Positions 37,511-48,881 are shown, numbered from the stretch's first letter. The stretch: DNA of 64,000 nt from Acanthosepion pharaonis (GCA_903632075.3 CAHIKZ030000247.1:540001-604000), one strand, 5' to 3'. Numbers and translations: made by a program. Notes: generated from the letters alone by a model not told the origin.

Positions 37511-37787
37511 TGTTGGGGCGCACCCACCTTCTCATCAGAATGGACTGATCTCTCTACTACTAACAGGACAGTTCGGGAGAGATCAGGTGACCATCACACT
37601 TCTGTCTCTCTACCAGAAGATATAGTTGGACTTTATACTCTTTCTGATTGTTACTGACTAACCTGCGTTCGTTTGACTACTAATCTCTCTGTTGTAAATA
37701 CCTCTTCAGATATACCAGTATTTTTCCCTACGTATGTGTTTGTCCTTATTTCAATACACGCACGGGGAAACACTCAACATCTCAACA
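37511..37787 (+). mobile_element. Solo LTR with 5-bp target duplication, 277 bp
   Basis: It begins TGTTGGGGCGCACCCACC and ends CACTCAACATCTCAACA. It is flanked by ATTAT on both sides (37506-37510, 37788-37792). The start resembles the solo LTR at 27581 (TGTT-x-GGGG-x-CACC), so the two may be related families. It sits at the edge of the LINE fragment that follows. Confidence 0.85.
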
Positions 37788-37789
37788 AT

Positions 37790-38310
37790 TATGTCTTGAT
37801 GATATCTATTAGCGTGTCTCTTTAGACCAGCTGATGATTTGCAGATTTTGTCGCAAAACTGACACAAGGCGCCAGTTGGTCCGGGAGAAAGGCGTTCAGT
37901 CTGAGAAACATGACCTTATTGTGGCGATTGTGTCTCATGTGACTGGTTAAACCAGTTTTGAACAAGCAAATTCTGTTAGAAAAAGTACCATTTATGCTGG
38001 GAGTCTAGACACAACAGATTAGCATCACTTTTCCTTATGGCCTGTTTCACTTTTGCATGCTTAACAATTTTTCTCTTCAAAACAGTTGCAACCATCATAG
38101 TTTTCGCCAGTTATAGACCTATCACCTGCCTCCGTCTCCGAATTTTTAAGTTTGTTTTAATAACATCTTTGAAGCTATTTTTTGGTTGCGTGGAGAACGC
38201 TTGCAGCTTATCAATTCACCACAGAACAACAGTTTTGGGATGCGATCATCCTCCATCCTTATCATGTGACCAGCCCAGCGCATCTGGTTACGTGTTAGCA
38301 TTTTTCAATA
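37790..38310 (-). pseudogene. LINE 3' end (RTE-like) with C-terminal zinc-finger region
   Basis: The minus strand reads an RWAGHMIRMEDD-type block (about 38290-38240), then LKIRRRRQVIGL, then a CxxC/H-rich end (TGLTSHMRHNRHNKV; LCQFCDKICKSSAG across frames). This order is familiar from C-termini of RTE-like RTs that end in a C2H2-like finger. It is broken by frameshifts. It lies between units C and D, with the solo LTR on its 3' side. Confidence 0.65.
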
Positions 38311-39268
38311 CTGGGCGACAAGGTCAAGAACAAGGAGTCAGACTAAACGCGACCAACACCAAAGACACCAACGGTGGAACAAGCGGATGATGATTTCAAC
38401 AGTTCTCAACAGTTGAAGCGGATGAAGAAAGCTACGCATCACAGACATGCTACAGAAGGCGCCATTCGAAATTATAAGAGTGTCAGTGACAGTTCATTAC
38501 AGTTTTATTATTGGATTTGATTTTGTTTCATATTCATATGTGTCGAGGAGGAAGGTCATGAAATCAAGTGTGTGAGTCGCTTCATGGCAAGTTGAGGTCC
38601 ACCTTAAACATATCCATGCCATAGGCATTTTCTTCTTTTCTGATTTTCTTTCACCTACCAAAGAAATCTTGCAAAGCCAAACAGCGATAGGGAATGGATG
38701 ACAAGAGCAGGTTTGGATGAAACTGGAAGATTCTCATCCTGAATCTGCACATTGGCGGTGATTTTAGTCAGCAAAACCATCATCATAAATGAAACTATCA
38801 GCAAAGAAATTTAGTTTCACTGAAAGATATTTTTGTGATAATCTTTTTGCTGGTATTGATGTATAATTATAATAATAAATGAAATTCAATGGTTGATTGA
38901 AATAAAAACTTATCATGTAATCTAAAATCGATTTACCTTTGGAAACCTTCGGTTATATCAAATGCTGGTCAGATGCTACTTTTCCTTGTAAGGTCGGATT
39001 GTTGTTGTGGGGAATGTTTTGACGCAAATTTTTGGTGTAAGTTTGGAGGTCAATTTTAAAGAAAAGCCATCGCTATATTTTACCCTTAGAAATACGTTTT
39101 TGAAGAAAAGAAAGCTGGATAGAATATATCACATCATTGCAAAAGTTACAACATCTTTAATCTATTTTATTTTTTTCTATTTCAGTTTCAAAAACCAAGA
39201 ACAACAGGATTTGAAATTCGTACAAGAACCCGAATCATTGTCCAAAGTTACCAGACCAATATATAAAC

Positions 39269-39589
39269 ATGATGACAAAAGGATCTTTAGTCAAAATGTC
39301 ACAAAATCATATTTTGGTATTGTTCGTCATGGTGGTTCTACTTTTGGCTTGTGCCAGGCCGTCCGGAGGGTCAGCTCTTCCTTGCATATCTTGTGAAATA
39401 GACGATGATATGTTATTGGAAAAGAGCTGGGTGTGCGGCGAATGTGGCACTATGTACAGTAGTAAGATCGAACACTGTTGTTTTTGCGACAAAAGCTTCT
39501 ACGGAAAGTGTCTTGAAGCCACTGGTCTTCAGAACAAGGACACGGACCTGCACGGAAAGAGAATTTCAGCATTTAAAAGATTTCAGTGA
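39269..39589 (+). CDS. Small secreted cysteine-rich protein, copy D
   Basis: 106 codons. The second Met (residue 10) again precedes the hydrophobic core (ILVLFVMVVLLLACA). Eight cysteines have the invariant spacing (CISC ... CGEC ... CCFC ... C). The tail reads DLHGKRISAFKRFQ; Gly-Lys-Arg is a canonical amidation/cleavage signal in neuropeptide precursors, and a second KR follows. Copy A has HGRS at the same place. A possible reading is therefore a secreted prohormone cut at HGKR, but a simple secreted disulphide-rich protein fits equally well. The 5' UTR intron is 39027-39185 (GTAAGT...TTTCAG). Confidence 0.8.
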   Translation: MMTKGSLVKMSQNHILVLFVMVVLLLACARPSGGSALPCISCEIDDDMLLEKSWVCGECGTMYSSKIEHCCFCDKSFYGKCLEATGLQNKDTDLHGKRISAFKRFQ

Positions 39590-39771
39590 AACAATGCGAA
39601 ATCGAAGAAACGAAAAACATTCCTTAATTATGGGAAGCGACTATTTTGGAAGAATTTGTGGGGTAAAAAGAGAAAAAAAAAACACACCCTCAAAATTCGG
39701 AAGAAGAAACTAACAACTTTTGACATAGTAAATTACTGAATATGTATGCATGCGCACACACACGCACCCCT

Positions 39772-39818
<47 letters not shown>

Positions 39819-40070
39819 TTCGCCGTATCTACTATAATTTTGTGTATTTCTTTGCAAGGAGTCGTGTAAAATTATGTTGGCGTTTTCTATTAAAATTAGT
39901 CTTATGTTAATATTATTTTGGTTGTGGTATGTCCATCGATTATGTGAACAGATAACGGTAAAGTTTGATAAGTCATCCGACGGGAGAGTGTGGTGCATAT
40001 GTGGCCAGTGTAAGAATTTAATGTTTGTTGATTATTAGTACTGGACATACAAACTCCCAAAAGAAACACG

Positions 40071-40176
<106 letters not shown>

Positions 40177-41149
40177 AATTAGGCTAATGGCTTAATATAT
40201 ATATATATACATATGTGTTTGTGATTGTGTGTACAGATAAATGCATGCAATATATTGACTTACACACCTATACGTAACAAAAGTGATAAAAACATGAACA
40301 AAAAGAAATCAAAATAGATCGGCTAGATTATGTATCCTAAATACATATTTCAAAAATAAAAAAAATATCATAAATTTAAAATTTTCAGCGTCCCCTCTTC
40401 TTCATGCGCATATCTAATCGCATCAATGTAAACATCACTTTAGTTCAATGAAGTCCTAAAGAGAGAAACGCGTTACACGAAACATTTCTACACACTGCCA
40501 TAGATTTTCCGAAAAACATATGCATATACATGTGCTTAATAAACACACAAATGCCCATATACAAATGTGTTGGTGTGTGTGTGTCAATGCATTTACGCGC
40601 ATATACATATAAATACAGAAATCAATACATTTACCTAAACAGCTTGGATATATACGCCAATAAATCTTACAATTTATTTAACGACCGCTTATGCCTTCGA
40701 GCAAGAAAAAAAATTGTTATTTTGCTTTTTATTTCGGTGCAAACAAATTTCTAGTGCAATATGAATGTTTATTTATATATTGGTTTACACTTCATATATT
40801 TTTCAATCATATCTTTTATTTAATTTATCAACAAAAATCTATTTCTTTAAAATGGCAATAAAATTATTTTGTGGCAGATCTTTTGTGTTGTTTTGCTCGC
40901 ATTCTCGAAAATGAGGCTGTTTAGTTTATTTTCGAACATGTAAGCCAAAAATCGAATTAACTTTGGAGCTTCCGGTGGTATCAGATGGCGTTGCGTTCCC
41001 AAGGAAGCTACCTTTTTCTTGTTGGTGTGTGGAACGATTTGGGTAAACCATTTGGAGAATGTTTGTAGGTAAGTTTTAAAGAAATCGTTACAATATTTTT
41101 ACCGCTCAGAAATGCTTTTTCTGTAGAGAAAAGACAGTTGGTCGGAATT

Positions 41150-41690
41150 GGAGTAAAGTGCCATACAGATTTAAATTTTTCCCACTTGCGAGGAATGCAG
41201 CTATCGATTTTTTTTGCATGCTAGCATGCTAGTTAACATTCGTGTCAGTCAGAGGTTGGCTCTCACGCTGGCCAATAGAATCTTTCTGCATATTCGTGGC
41301 AACCAGCTATTTGCTCTCACTCTGGCCAGTACAAAATGGCCGCAAACTACATGAAAACTGCCGTAGAAGCATGAAAAAATCGATTATTTTCACTATCGAT
41401 GTGAGTTGGGAAATGCAAAGTCGGTCTTGTCCTTTTGCTAATTTGGAGCATGTGCATGTAAATTTTGATGCAAATCCGTCGAAAATTGCGGCCGTCATTC
41501 GTTACACAAACACACACACACACACCCTGTCTTATATATATATATTTCCGCTTGTTTACAGAATAGGACCTTCTCATTTTACTTTTAAAATGAAGATTTG
41601 TTTGATCTGTAAATATAAAAGGATCTTCAAGCTATAAAAAATAAAAATAGATGAAATATGGTAAAAAAATTACTATTGTATTTATGTGAA
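41150..41690. other. No gene seen
   Basis: A frame of 131 codons at 41242 overlaps two GCTCTCACKCTGGCCA blocks about 66 bases apart and a CA run. No domain is recognisable and the frame reads through the microsatellite, so I do not call a gene. GCATGCTAGCATGC near 41216 is a short palindrome. Confidence 0.5.
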
Positions 41691-41694
41691 TAGG

Positions 41695-42409
41695 AACATA
41701 ACCCATTATCGTCCGTATGTATGCTACAACACTGACCATAAGGGAGTTTGTCACATTCCAAAGGCTTTACTTGCTTTTTGTACACGATGAGTTATTTTGG
41801 CATCAAGTGAGCTATCTCTTGATAGAACACTACCCAGATAAAAAAAAATTTGAAAAACTCCCAATCTATGTCCATTAACAAATATATCTGTTTCACTCTA
41901 ATACTGAGAAGGGGAATGGTGTATACATGATCTTTGTTTTCTTTATGCCTGACAGAACAGGTCCATGATAGCTTGCATATCTTCCTTACTGTGAGACACT
42001 AGGTCAGCATCATCTACATAAGGTATCCCTCTGGCTACAACATCAAATCATTTAGATTTTGTATTGAATTTCCGGAGGTGAAAAATCTTTCCAGATGTCC
42101 TAAAGCGCAGGTAGACACCTACAACCCAATTCTGAAAAGCATACGAAAGTGCCATAGCAAAATAGATGGAGAAAAAGATAGAGGCAGGAATATCTCCCTG
42201 CTTCACACCGTTATCAATTGCAAAAGGTTCCGATAAAATGCCGTTGAAATTTAAACTACCCTTCATGTTCCGATGTAAATCACGAAACATTCGGACAAAG
42301 CCAGAAGTTCATCCTAAGTTGCCAAGAATAGTCCCCAAAGAGCCTCCCTATTCACAGTGTCGAATGACCTGGTGAGATCAACGAAAACCTTACAGAGAGT
42401 AATCTGATG

Positions 42410-42415
<6 letters not shown>
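41695..42415 (-). pseudogene. RTE-like reverse transcriptase relic
   Basis: From right to left on the minus strand: a FVDLTRSFDTVNREALWGLF block (42400-42310), then an open stretch 42290-42048 with AIDNGVKQGDIPASIFFSIY and FRTSGKIFHLRKFNTKSK. The catalytic IPYVDDADLVSHS (about 42035-41995) and a later HSPSQY...VNGHRLGVF part down to about 41740 follow. This order matches RTE-like LINEs common in metazoans. Several stops and frameshifts; the element has lost both ends. Confidence 0.88.

Positions 42416-42460
<45 letters not shown>
42413..42460. repeat. (TA)n run
   Basis: Pure TA run at the 5' end of the RTE-like relic. Confidence 0.95.
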
Positions 42461-42463
<3 letters not shown>

Positions 42464-42520
42464 CTGGTGCTAATAAAACTGTGCTCGATGTAATACGACA
42501 GATCTATCAAGTATATATTA

Positions 42521-42599
42521 TTAGGTTGGTGCAAAAATAATGTCGTTTTTTGACGTTCAATTTAACGTCAAAAACGACATTATTTTTGCACCAACCTAA
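42521..42599. mobile_element. mariner-derived palindromic MITE, 79 bp
   Basis: The ends are TTAGGTTGGTGCAAAAATAA and its inverse; the arms pair almost completely over the whole length, leaving a loop of a few bases (TCAATTT). TA duplications flank it (42519-42520, 42600-42601). Ends and size are those of MADE1-like mariner MITEs, which in primates gave rise to the miR-548 family of hairpins. Confidence 0.93.
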
Positions 42600-42604
42600 T
42601 AATA

Positions 42605-42975
42605 AATGTACATATTGTCCCTCATCGCTAGCACGACTAGGAGTTTCATGCACAACGCAATCTGCAGGTGCTGAGTATAAACTGAGTGTTACGTAATTTA
42701 ATTTTTAAAAATATTTGGTTATCGCTATGTTGGCGCAGTTATATATTATCCTAGGATTATAGTTTTTCTAATTTTAAAAATATATTTGGCATTTAAAATA
42801 AGATGGATTTGTATATATTTGAGTAAAAAAATAATAATAATTTTAGAGTTGTGAATATTAATTTTTTTTTTTATTAAGCATAAACGAAGATTACTTGTTT
42901 TTTTAAAAAAACCCAAACCAAACCGTAATTTACATTAAAAATTAATCTGGATCAACGTATTTCAGCAGGTATTTA
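42605..42975. other. AT-rich DNA, no feature recognised
   Basis: Homopolymer-rich DNA between the MITE and the Penelope-like element. It may include that element's 3' untranslated end. Confidence 0.5.
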
Positions 42976-42977
42976 TT

Positions 42978-44540
42978 TTATTGCCTACATGTAACCATCA
43001 ATTCATTTCTCTTGCTTAATAAGCTAGGATTATTTAAGTGTTTTAAGATAACAAATTTTTCAGCAAGATTTAAATTACATTTACTTCCTTTCCCGTTGTA
43101 AGATTTGGCTCTTGCTATATCCCAGCTGCAAAAAGGTGTAGTACCATCATTATTTAATTGCCAACAATACTTAGAGATCAATGATGTTTTTATATTTATA
43201 TTGCCTAATGTCGTTCGATGATGGTAGAAACGAAATTTCCAAGGATTTTCAGTGGAACCAAAATAAAATTTAACATCATTATCGGCATGTATGCTCGCTC
43301 GGTATACGATATTATCAGTCATAAATAGACCGTTTAAGGGACATCATATTTTTTTCGGCAGTTGCATTTATGTTTTAAAAAATTAATGTTATCATCGCTG
43401 GAAATATATTTGCTTAATATAATGTTTTTATCTTGGGACATAGATTTATCGATGTTATTAACGTAGCTAGGACTGGTCATAACATTATTTTTGTAAAAAT
43501 CTTGTGTTGGTGAATGGTTAAAGTATTTATAAATTAAATTTAGGAAAATTCTTCTGATATTAGTTTGAACATTACAATTAAATTACGATTAAACCACATG
43601 GTGTTTCTGTTTATTTTTATTTTTTGGTGGTAGTAGCAATATTTAGCTCGTGATCTTTGAAAAATTTTTACTAGTTCTTTTTTCAATCGGTCTATATTTC
43701 ATGGACTATTTTTACGGAGGAGAATTACACCGTCATCTCTGTAGATTCCGGTGTCCTTAATTTCAAAAATAAATCTAAGTTGCCACAATAACAAGATTCC
43801 AACAACTTTACATGCCTCTGCTGAGTCAAGTGCTACCATAGCAATTCTGGATGACGTCTTTTCGTCCACAGATAAGCATTATGAAATAAAATAGGTTTTT
43901 GAGCTTGCTTTATGATATTTATTTCGTGATCGCTAATACGACAATAATTACTTTTACAGTGTAACCCGGATTTAAGAGACCCGGATATAAGAGAAACCCG
44001 GATATAAGAGAGATTTTCTCTGGTCCCAAATTAGAGCCATACTTACCTAAACAAAATAAACCAAAGCCGAATATAAGAGAAACCCGGATATAAGAGACTT
44101 CTCCGGTCCCGACAACTCTCTTATATCCGGGTTACACTGGAGTTAAATTTATAGCAGACATTTAGCAGATCCTCGATAATGATCATCCAAAAGTCACAAA
44201 TATCGAAATGGATGACTGCACATTCATTCTTCTTTTTTGAATTAGTAAACCATTCTGTGGCATCTACTGTTTTATGCCACTGGTTAATTCCTAGAGCATC
44301 TTTCATGTAACTGCATGCTCTGTCAAGGACTTTTTGCTGATTTTACCGATATTATTTTTATCTGTGTTGAGAAATCGGTATTGAGGGTTTGTTTAGGAAA
44401 TTTGCTTTGTGGTATGTAACTGTCATGGATGCTTGTTTTTTGTGGAATTTGTAGATCTTATTTATTTTAGTCCAGTGGGTATTTTCTCGGTTCCACTGAA
44501 CTAAAAATTGATGATAGGATCTACAAATTTCCTTCCGTGG
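42978..44540 (-). pseudogene. Penelope-like retroelement: reverse transcriptase and GIY-YIG endonuclease, broken
   Basis: Minus strand, right to left: NPQYRFLNTDKNNIGKISKK and QWHKTVDATEWF (about 44400-44230), then IHFDICDF, the first RT aspartate block. After an inserted MITE comes the RT catalytic motif YRDDG at 43729-43743, preceded by KDTG. A CNC-x-KKxxxPL zinc-knuckle block (about 43365-43330) follows. An open 114-codon GIY-YIG domain ends it (43322-42978), with IVYRASIHADN, KFYFGSTENPW and RFYHH. RT with YRDDG plus C-terminal GIY-YIG is diagnostic for Penelope-like elements. In-frame stops and a frameshift separate the RT from the endonuclease domain. Confidence 0.93.
43957..44139. mobile_element. 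pogo/Tigger-like MITE inserted in the Penelope-like element
   Basis: 183 bp with inverted ends CAGTGTAACCCGGATTTAAG and CAGTGTAACCCGGATATAAG. CAGT-type ends and a TA at the left flank suggest a pogo/Tigger element; the right flank is GA, so the duplication is not intact. Internally the end sequence (AACCCGGATATAAGAGA) is reiterated several times, so the element is largely built from copies of its own terminus. Confidence 0.85.
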
Positions 44541-44704
44541 GGCTCAAAATAAAAGCTACTACTATATCGGCACCCCACATTAGATCTCAAAGAGACAACC
44601 ATAAACAGGAATTAACAACATTAGCAAGAACAAAACTTAAAATGAAAATGCTTAAAGATTGGACAAAAGAACTTGGAATAACAAACACTACGGTCCATAA
44701 TTTT

Positions 44705-44830
44705 TCGTTGGACACCTCGAGGTGGTGTAATGGTTAGAAAACTTGTCTCGCTAGAACTATTACGGCTGAGTAGTGGGTTCGATTCTCCCTGGGTGCCCCC
44801 TAATTTCGGCCTTGTGCCACATCTAAGCTA
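44705..44830 (+). repeat. tRNA-like SINE (third family)
   Basis: GACACCTCGAGGTGGTGTAA with A box TGGTGTAATGGTTAGAAAAC, anticodon-arm region TTGTCTCGCTAGAA, then B box GGGTTCGATTCTCCCTGGGT. The body includes CTTGTGCCACATCT. Related tRNA-like units occur in tandem at 60.3-60.6 kb on the minus strand. Confidence 0.7.
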
Positions 44831-44889
44831 TGCTTAGAAAATCACTATAACAAACACTAGGGGCATTTTTTACATTCCCTTATCCATAC

Positions 44890-45015
44890 CAGATCTTCCA
44901 TCTGCAGGTTCGAACCCTACCGGAAATCACATATTCATTAAGATTTATCGCGTGCGCTGGAAGATAGACGTGATAAATTATTGTTTTAAAATAAAAATGG
45001 AGCGACTATTTTCAA
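44890..45015 (+). repeat. SINE 3' fragment with GGTTCGAACCCTACCGGA B box
   Basis: GCAGGTTCGAACCCTACCGG is followed by AAATCACATATTCATTAAGA and AAGATAGACGTGATAAA. Related 3' parts lie at 53795-53960 and 54160-54290 (CCGGAGATCACATATTTTTC, GTAGACGAAAATAAATA). Confidence 0.6.
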
Positions 45016-45432
45016 ACATGGATATTCACTATAAATAACATTTGAAGTAATAAAAATGCTATGGAAATAATAACAACCACATTCAAAACTATTATGTCTT
45101 TTATTAGAACAAAAAAATACGCATAACAATAAGAATTCTGAAGCAGGTATAGATAACTGACCTTTACAATATTTTGGGGAAAGTTGCAAGAATTAAAAAA
45201 AAACGTATCTATGAACACAACATTTTATTAAATGCATTAGTCGTACATACAAATAAGTTCAATTATAATTTCGATCTAAAAAGTGCCAGATTTATTAAAA
45301 GAGATAATAATTTACTTAGAACAATTCCTGACACTGGTACTATGGAATCTTACCCAAATTTTAATCTATGTACTGGATTTTCGCAAATATAGACTTTCCT
45401 AATAGAAAATACTTTTCCTGAATATTTTTATC

Positions 45433-45435
<3 letters not shown>
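45015..45435. other. No gene seen
   Basis: An open frame of 72 codons at 45174 (KSARFIKRDNNLLRTIPD) is not recognised. It could be a retroelement remnant; there is no support for a gene. Confidence 0.4.

Positions 45436-45505
<70 letters not shown>
45435..45505. repeat. (TA)n run
   Basis: About 70 bases of TA followed by GCTAAACCTAGAGAGCCAGA. The same junction follows the TA run at 46258-46298. Confidence 0.95.
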
Positions 45506-45663
45506 CTAAACCTAGAGAGCCAGACAAGCTTACCAAGGAAAAGAAAAAAAGGAACCTAGTATAATCGGTAGGAACTCACAATTCTTAGAATTACCAATCG
45601 CAGTTTCACTTATCTACGGCTGACTTAAATTCTAATCAGAGCAAAATCCAAAAGATATGTAAT

Positions 45664-46041
45664 TTCTTCAGTTGAAAATCTCCAAAGATAAACAGGCTAA
45701 AAAAAATAAATTCAATGTAGGAAGATGTGGGGTTGTTTTACTGACAAAAAAGAAGGTGGTGTGGGGGATAAATGCAGATTAAGAGTATATGAAGGACAGA
45801 TAACGGTTGACTCTGGCCTTCAAGGGTCATGATGGTATTAATCGGTGAAGTATCCCCCTTTGAAAGAAGTTCAGCAGTGCGCATCCACTACCGAGAATTG
45901 AAATGTCATACCAACTGTACCAACGAGGCCTCGATGAAAAGGTAACGAATTATACTCGATATAGCGCTGTTCGATCACATATTGCGTGATGGAACTCATC
46001 CGAGTTTCTCTTACCCATAGGACTGTGTCCCCACGAGCCAC

Positions 46042-46119
<78 letters not shown>

Positions 46120-46235
46120 TAACTATTTAAAAAAAATGTTTCCATATAATATTATGCTCTACTGTGAATTAAGCACTACTTTTTAAAAAAATAAATGCTA
46201 AAGAACTCTGGATTATAGATTTGTTCTTTCCTTTT
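45664..46235. repeat. Segmental duplication, left copy (partner 48258-48830)
   Basis: Shared in order: AGTTGAAATCTCCAAAGATA, AACAGGCTAAAA, TTCAATGTAGGAAGATG, GGGATAAATGCAGATTA, CAAAGGTCATGAT-type sequence. Then GAAGTTCAGCARTGCGCAT, GATGGAACTCATCCGAGTTT, CACGACTATA and TATAATRTTATGCTCTACTG follow. Offset about 2.6 kb. Both copies end in (TA)n runs (46045-46118 here). Confidence 0.88.
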
Positions 46236-46251
46236 TTTTTGATATATATTA

Positions 46252-46257
<6 letters not shown>

Positions 46258-46300
<43 letters not shown>

Positions 46301-46470
46301 CTAAACCTAGAGAGCCAGACAAGCTTACCAAAGTTTCACCTAAGCGAATCGTCAGGGAAGACTGGCTAAAAAGGTAAAAAAGAACGGAATACTTATAGTC
46401 AATAAACAAAAAAGCATAACTAAGTGACCAAATAAAAAAACAAACAAACAACGTAAGTAGGTTTGTCTGG
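46258..46470. repeat. TA run and GTTTCACCTAAGCGAATCG repeat
   Basis: After TA (46258-46298), TAAACCTAGAGAGCCAGACA leads to AGTTTCACCTAAGCGAATCG. A variant of this end occurs as a palindrome at 51137-51173. Confidence 0.7.
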
Positions 46471-46728
46471 TTCTCTAGGTTTAACTATGTCTGCTCCACT
46501 TACTGTATCGAGCACTTTATTTAGTTATTTTGCCTACTCGTATCGTTTTTTTTTTCTTTGGGCTTTGGACTTGCATGCTAGACGATTATTTTTGGCTAAC
46601 GTACATGTTCTTGGTTCTTTCCTTTTTTTATGTACCTTTTTTCCCCCTTTGGTATTGGTTTGATCATTTGCAAATCAAAACACTGAAGGTTTTCCGAACG
46701 AGTATAGTTTCTTATACTTATAAGATTA

Positions 46729-46732
<4 letters not shown>

Positions 46733-46793
<61 letters not shown>
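46733..46793. repeat. (TA)n run
   Basis: About 60 bases of TA. The flanks (46470-46730, 46800-47100) contain no recognisable gene. Confidence 0.95.
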
Positions 46794-46798
<5 letters not shown>

Positions 46799-47049
46799 CT
46801 TTTATTAGTTGAAATATATAATCCAAAAATTAATCTCAAACTAAAATAATATAAATAATAATTACATTATATGAGACAAAAATCAACATCAATAACAACA
46901 TTTATCCACTTTTCTTTATTATACATTAAACTGCATCCTCCATAATTCCCTTTGACTTCCAATATGTTTATAAACGTTCAGAAATTTAAAACTCCTGAAA
47001 AACTAACGATATTTTTACTTCTGTTTATAAATACTTGTAGAATAAAATT

Positions 47050-47660
47050 CTTACATTTGTCTTGATAAGGTCTATCACGAAACGCGTCGGCTGAGATTGC
47101 TTTTACTTTTGGCTTTATTAACATGACCATATATCAATTAGGCCTCATTTAAATACCCATAGAGACCTACCAAACTGTATCCGTAACATACTCGTTGATA
47201 ATAGTAATATAATAGCCTCACGCGCATGTAAAACAGGGAAAAAATAATGCAAGGATTAATAATGAAAAAAAGAAAAATTTAAAAGCCAACACTCAATAAC
47301 ATCAATTATGAACACGGCCACAATGTGCTGACCGTGTTTGGAAAATCAAAAATTCTAACATACACGTTGTTAATACAAACATAATAGCCTCATCCATGTA
47401 CAAAAAAGGTTAAAAATAATGGATGCATTAATAAAAAAAAAAAAAAAAGAAAAAAAAAAGCTCAGTAGCATCAACTATGAACACGGCGAAAATGTGCTGA
47501 CCGTGTCTGTAAAATAAAACGTCCCTATAACTCTAGATACATACATAAAAATCCATACATTCATTTAAAAGAAAAAAAATAAAATCGTCCTTGATAATGG
47601 TTAAAAGTATAGGTGAAAGCACTCAAACATACAGAACATTTGGACAATTTCAACATAATT
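47050..47660 (+). repeat. Dispersed repeat with internal duplication (relative of 54690-55035)
   Basis: The unit AACACGGCSAMAATGTGCTG preceded by CATAATAGCCTCAT... occurs twice (about 47140-47340 and 47370-47510). The right end CCTTGATAATGGTTAAAAGT, AGGTGAAAGCACTC and CAGAACATTTGGACA matches 54963-55025. A CTTGATAAGGTCTATCACGA-AACGCGTCGG segment at 47070 has the same motif layout. Possibly terminal repeats of a Penelope-like element. Confidence 0.65.
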
Positions 47661-47939
47661 TATACCCATAAAAGAAGAAAATTTTAATACAAGAAAAACG
47701 AAATTTCCGTCGATTTTTAGTGAAACTTGTATAAAAGAGGGATTCATAACCATTTTGATTCTCACCAGTCGAGGTACAACTAAATACACCGAACCAAAGT
47801 TACATATTTGTAGTGAGTAAATTGTTTTGGTCTATATGAAAAAATTATAATAAATAACTACTCTCGGTATAGAGTCCTCTTTTGAATTATTACTGTGAAC
47901 ATCAGAATTTATATATCATTTTCGTTCTCATTACATTCG

Positions 47940-47942
<3 letters not shown>

Positions 47943-48004
<62 letters not shown>
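47943..48004. repeat. (TA)n run
   Basis: About 62 bases of TA. Confidence 0.95.
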
Positions 48005-48008
<4 letters not shown>

Positions 48009-48257
48009 CAGAGGTTTAAAATTGACAACTTTTTCATCTGATGAAACAAGACCCCTTTCATCAGTTTTCCTGGGCGTTTTGTCTTGATAGCTTTTCGTAA
48101 TCGCTTCAGCAAGTTGGCCTAGTAGTCTCCATTGATGATGTGGACCTTTTGAAGATCGTCAATAAGCATATTGCCTTTTGTATCCGAAAAAGTGAGACCA
48201 TCACCCTCTCTGCAGATGAAGCGACCTTGGCTTACTTTGGAGCACGTAAGGAGACGT

Positions 48258-48820
48258 GATTACAGTTGAAATCTCCAAAGATAAACAGGCTAAAAAAAAA
48301 AAAATAAAAATAAATAAATTCAATGTAGGAAGATGCGAGGTTGTTTTACTGACAAAAAAATAAGGTGGGGGGGGATAAATGCAGATTAGGAGGATGCGAA
48401 GGACAGATAACAGTAGACTCTGACCTTCAAAGGTCATGATTAATCGGTAACGAACCCCCCTTTTGAAAGAAGTTCAGCAATGCGCATCGACTACCGAGAA
48501 TTGAAACCAAGAGAGAAAGGACATCAGGTAAACGTCATATCAACTGTACCAACGGGCCTCGATGCAAAGGCAGCGAATTAGACTCGATATAGCACTGTTC
48601 ACATATTCCGTGATGGAACTCATCCGAGTTTCTCTGAGTAGTTAAAAACATGTCGGCATGAGTAATAGGAACAGCCTCTCCACGAATCACGACTATACAT
48701 ATATATAATTATTTAAAAAAAAATATGTTTCCATATAATGTTATGCTCTACTGTGAATTGAACTTTTTAAAAATAAATGCTAAAGAACTCTGGATTATAA
48801 ATCTGTTCTTTTTTTTTTTT

Positions 48821-48830
<10 letters not shown>
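48258..48830. repeat. Segmental duplication, right copy (partner 45664-46235)
   Basis: The same block order as the left copy. It has an additional piece at about 48505-48535 (GAGAAAGGACATCAGGTAAA) and at 48630-48680 (AACATGTCGGCATGAGTAAT). The latter occurs inverted at about 49288-49320. A (TA)n run follows at 48825-48877. Confidence 0.88.

Positions 48831-48879
<49 letters not shown>

Positions 48880-48881
<2 letters not shown>

Noticed and set aside
39007..39396. 129-codon frame upstream of and overlapping gene D
   Set aside because: It crosses the candidate intron and the gene D start in another frame; equivalent frames are not kept in copies A-C.
41242..41637. 131-codon frame after unit D
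   Set aside because: It runs through a CA microsatellite, has no domain, and its start is not supported.
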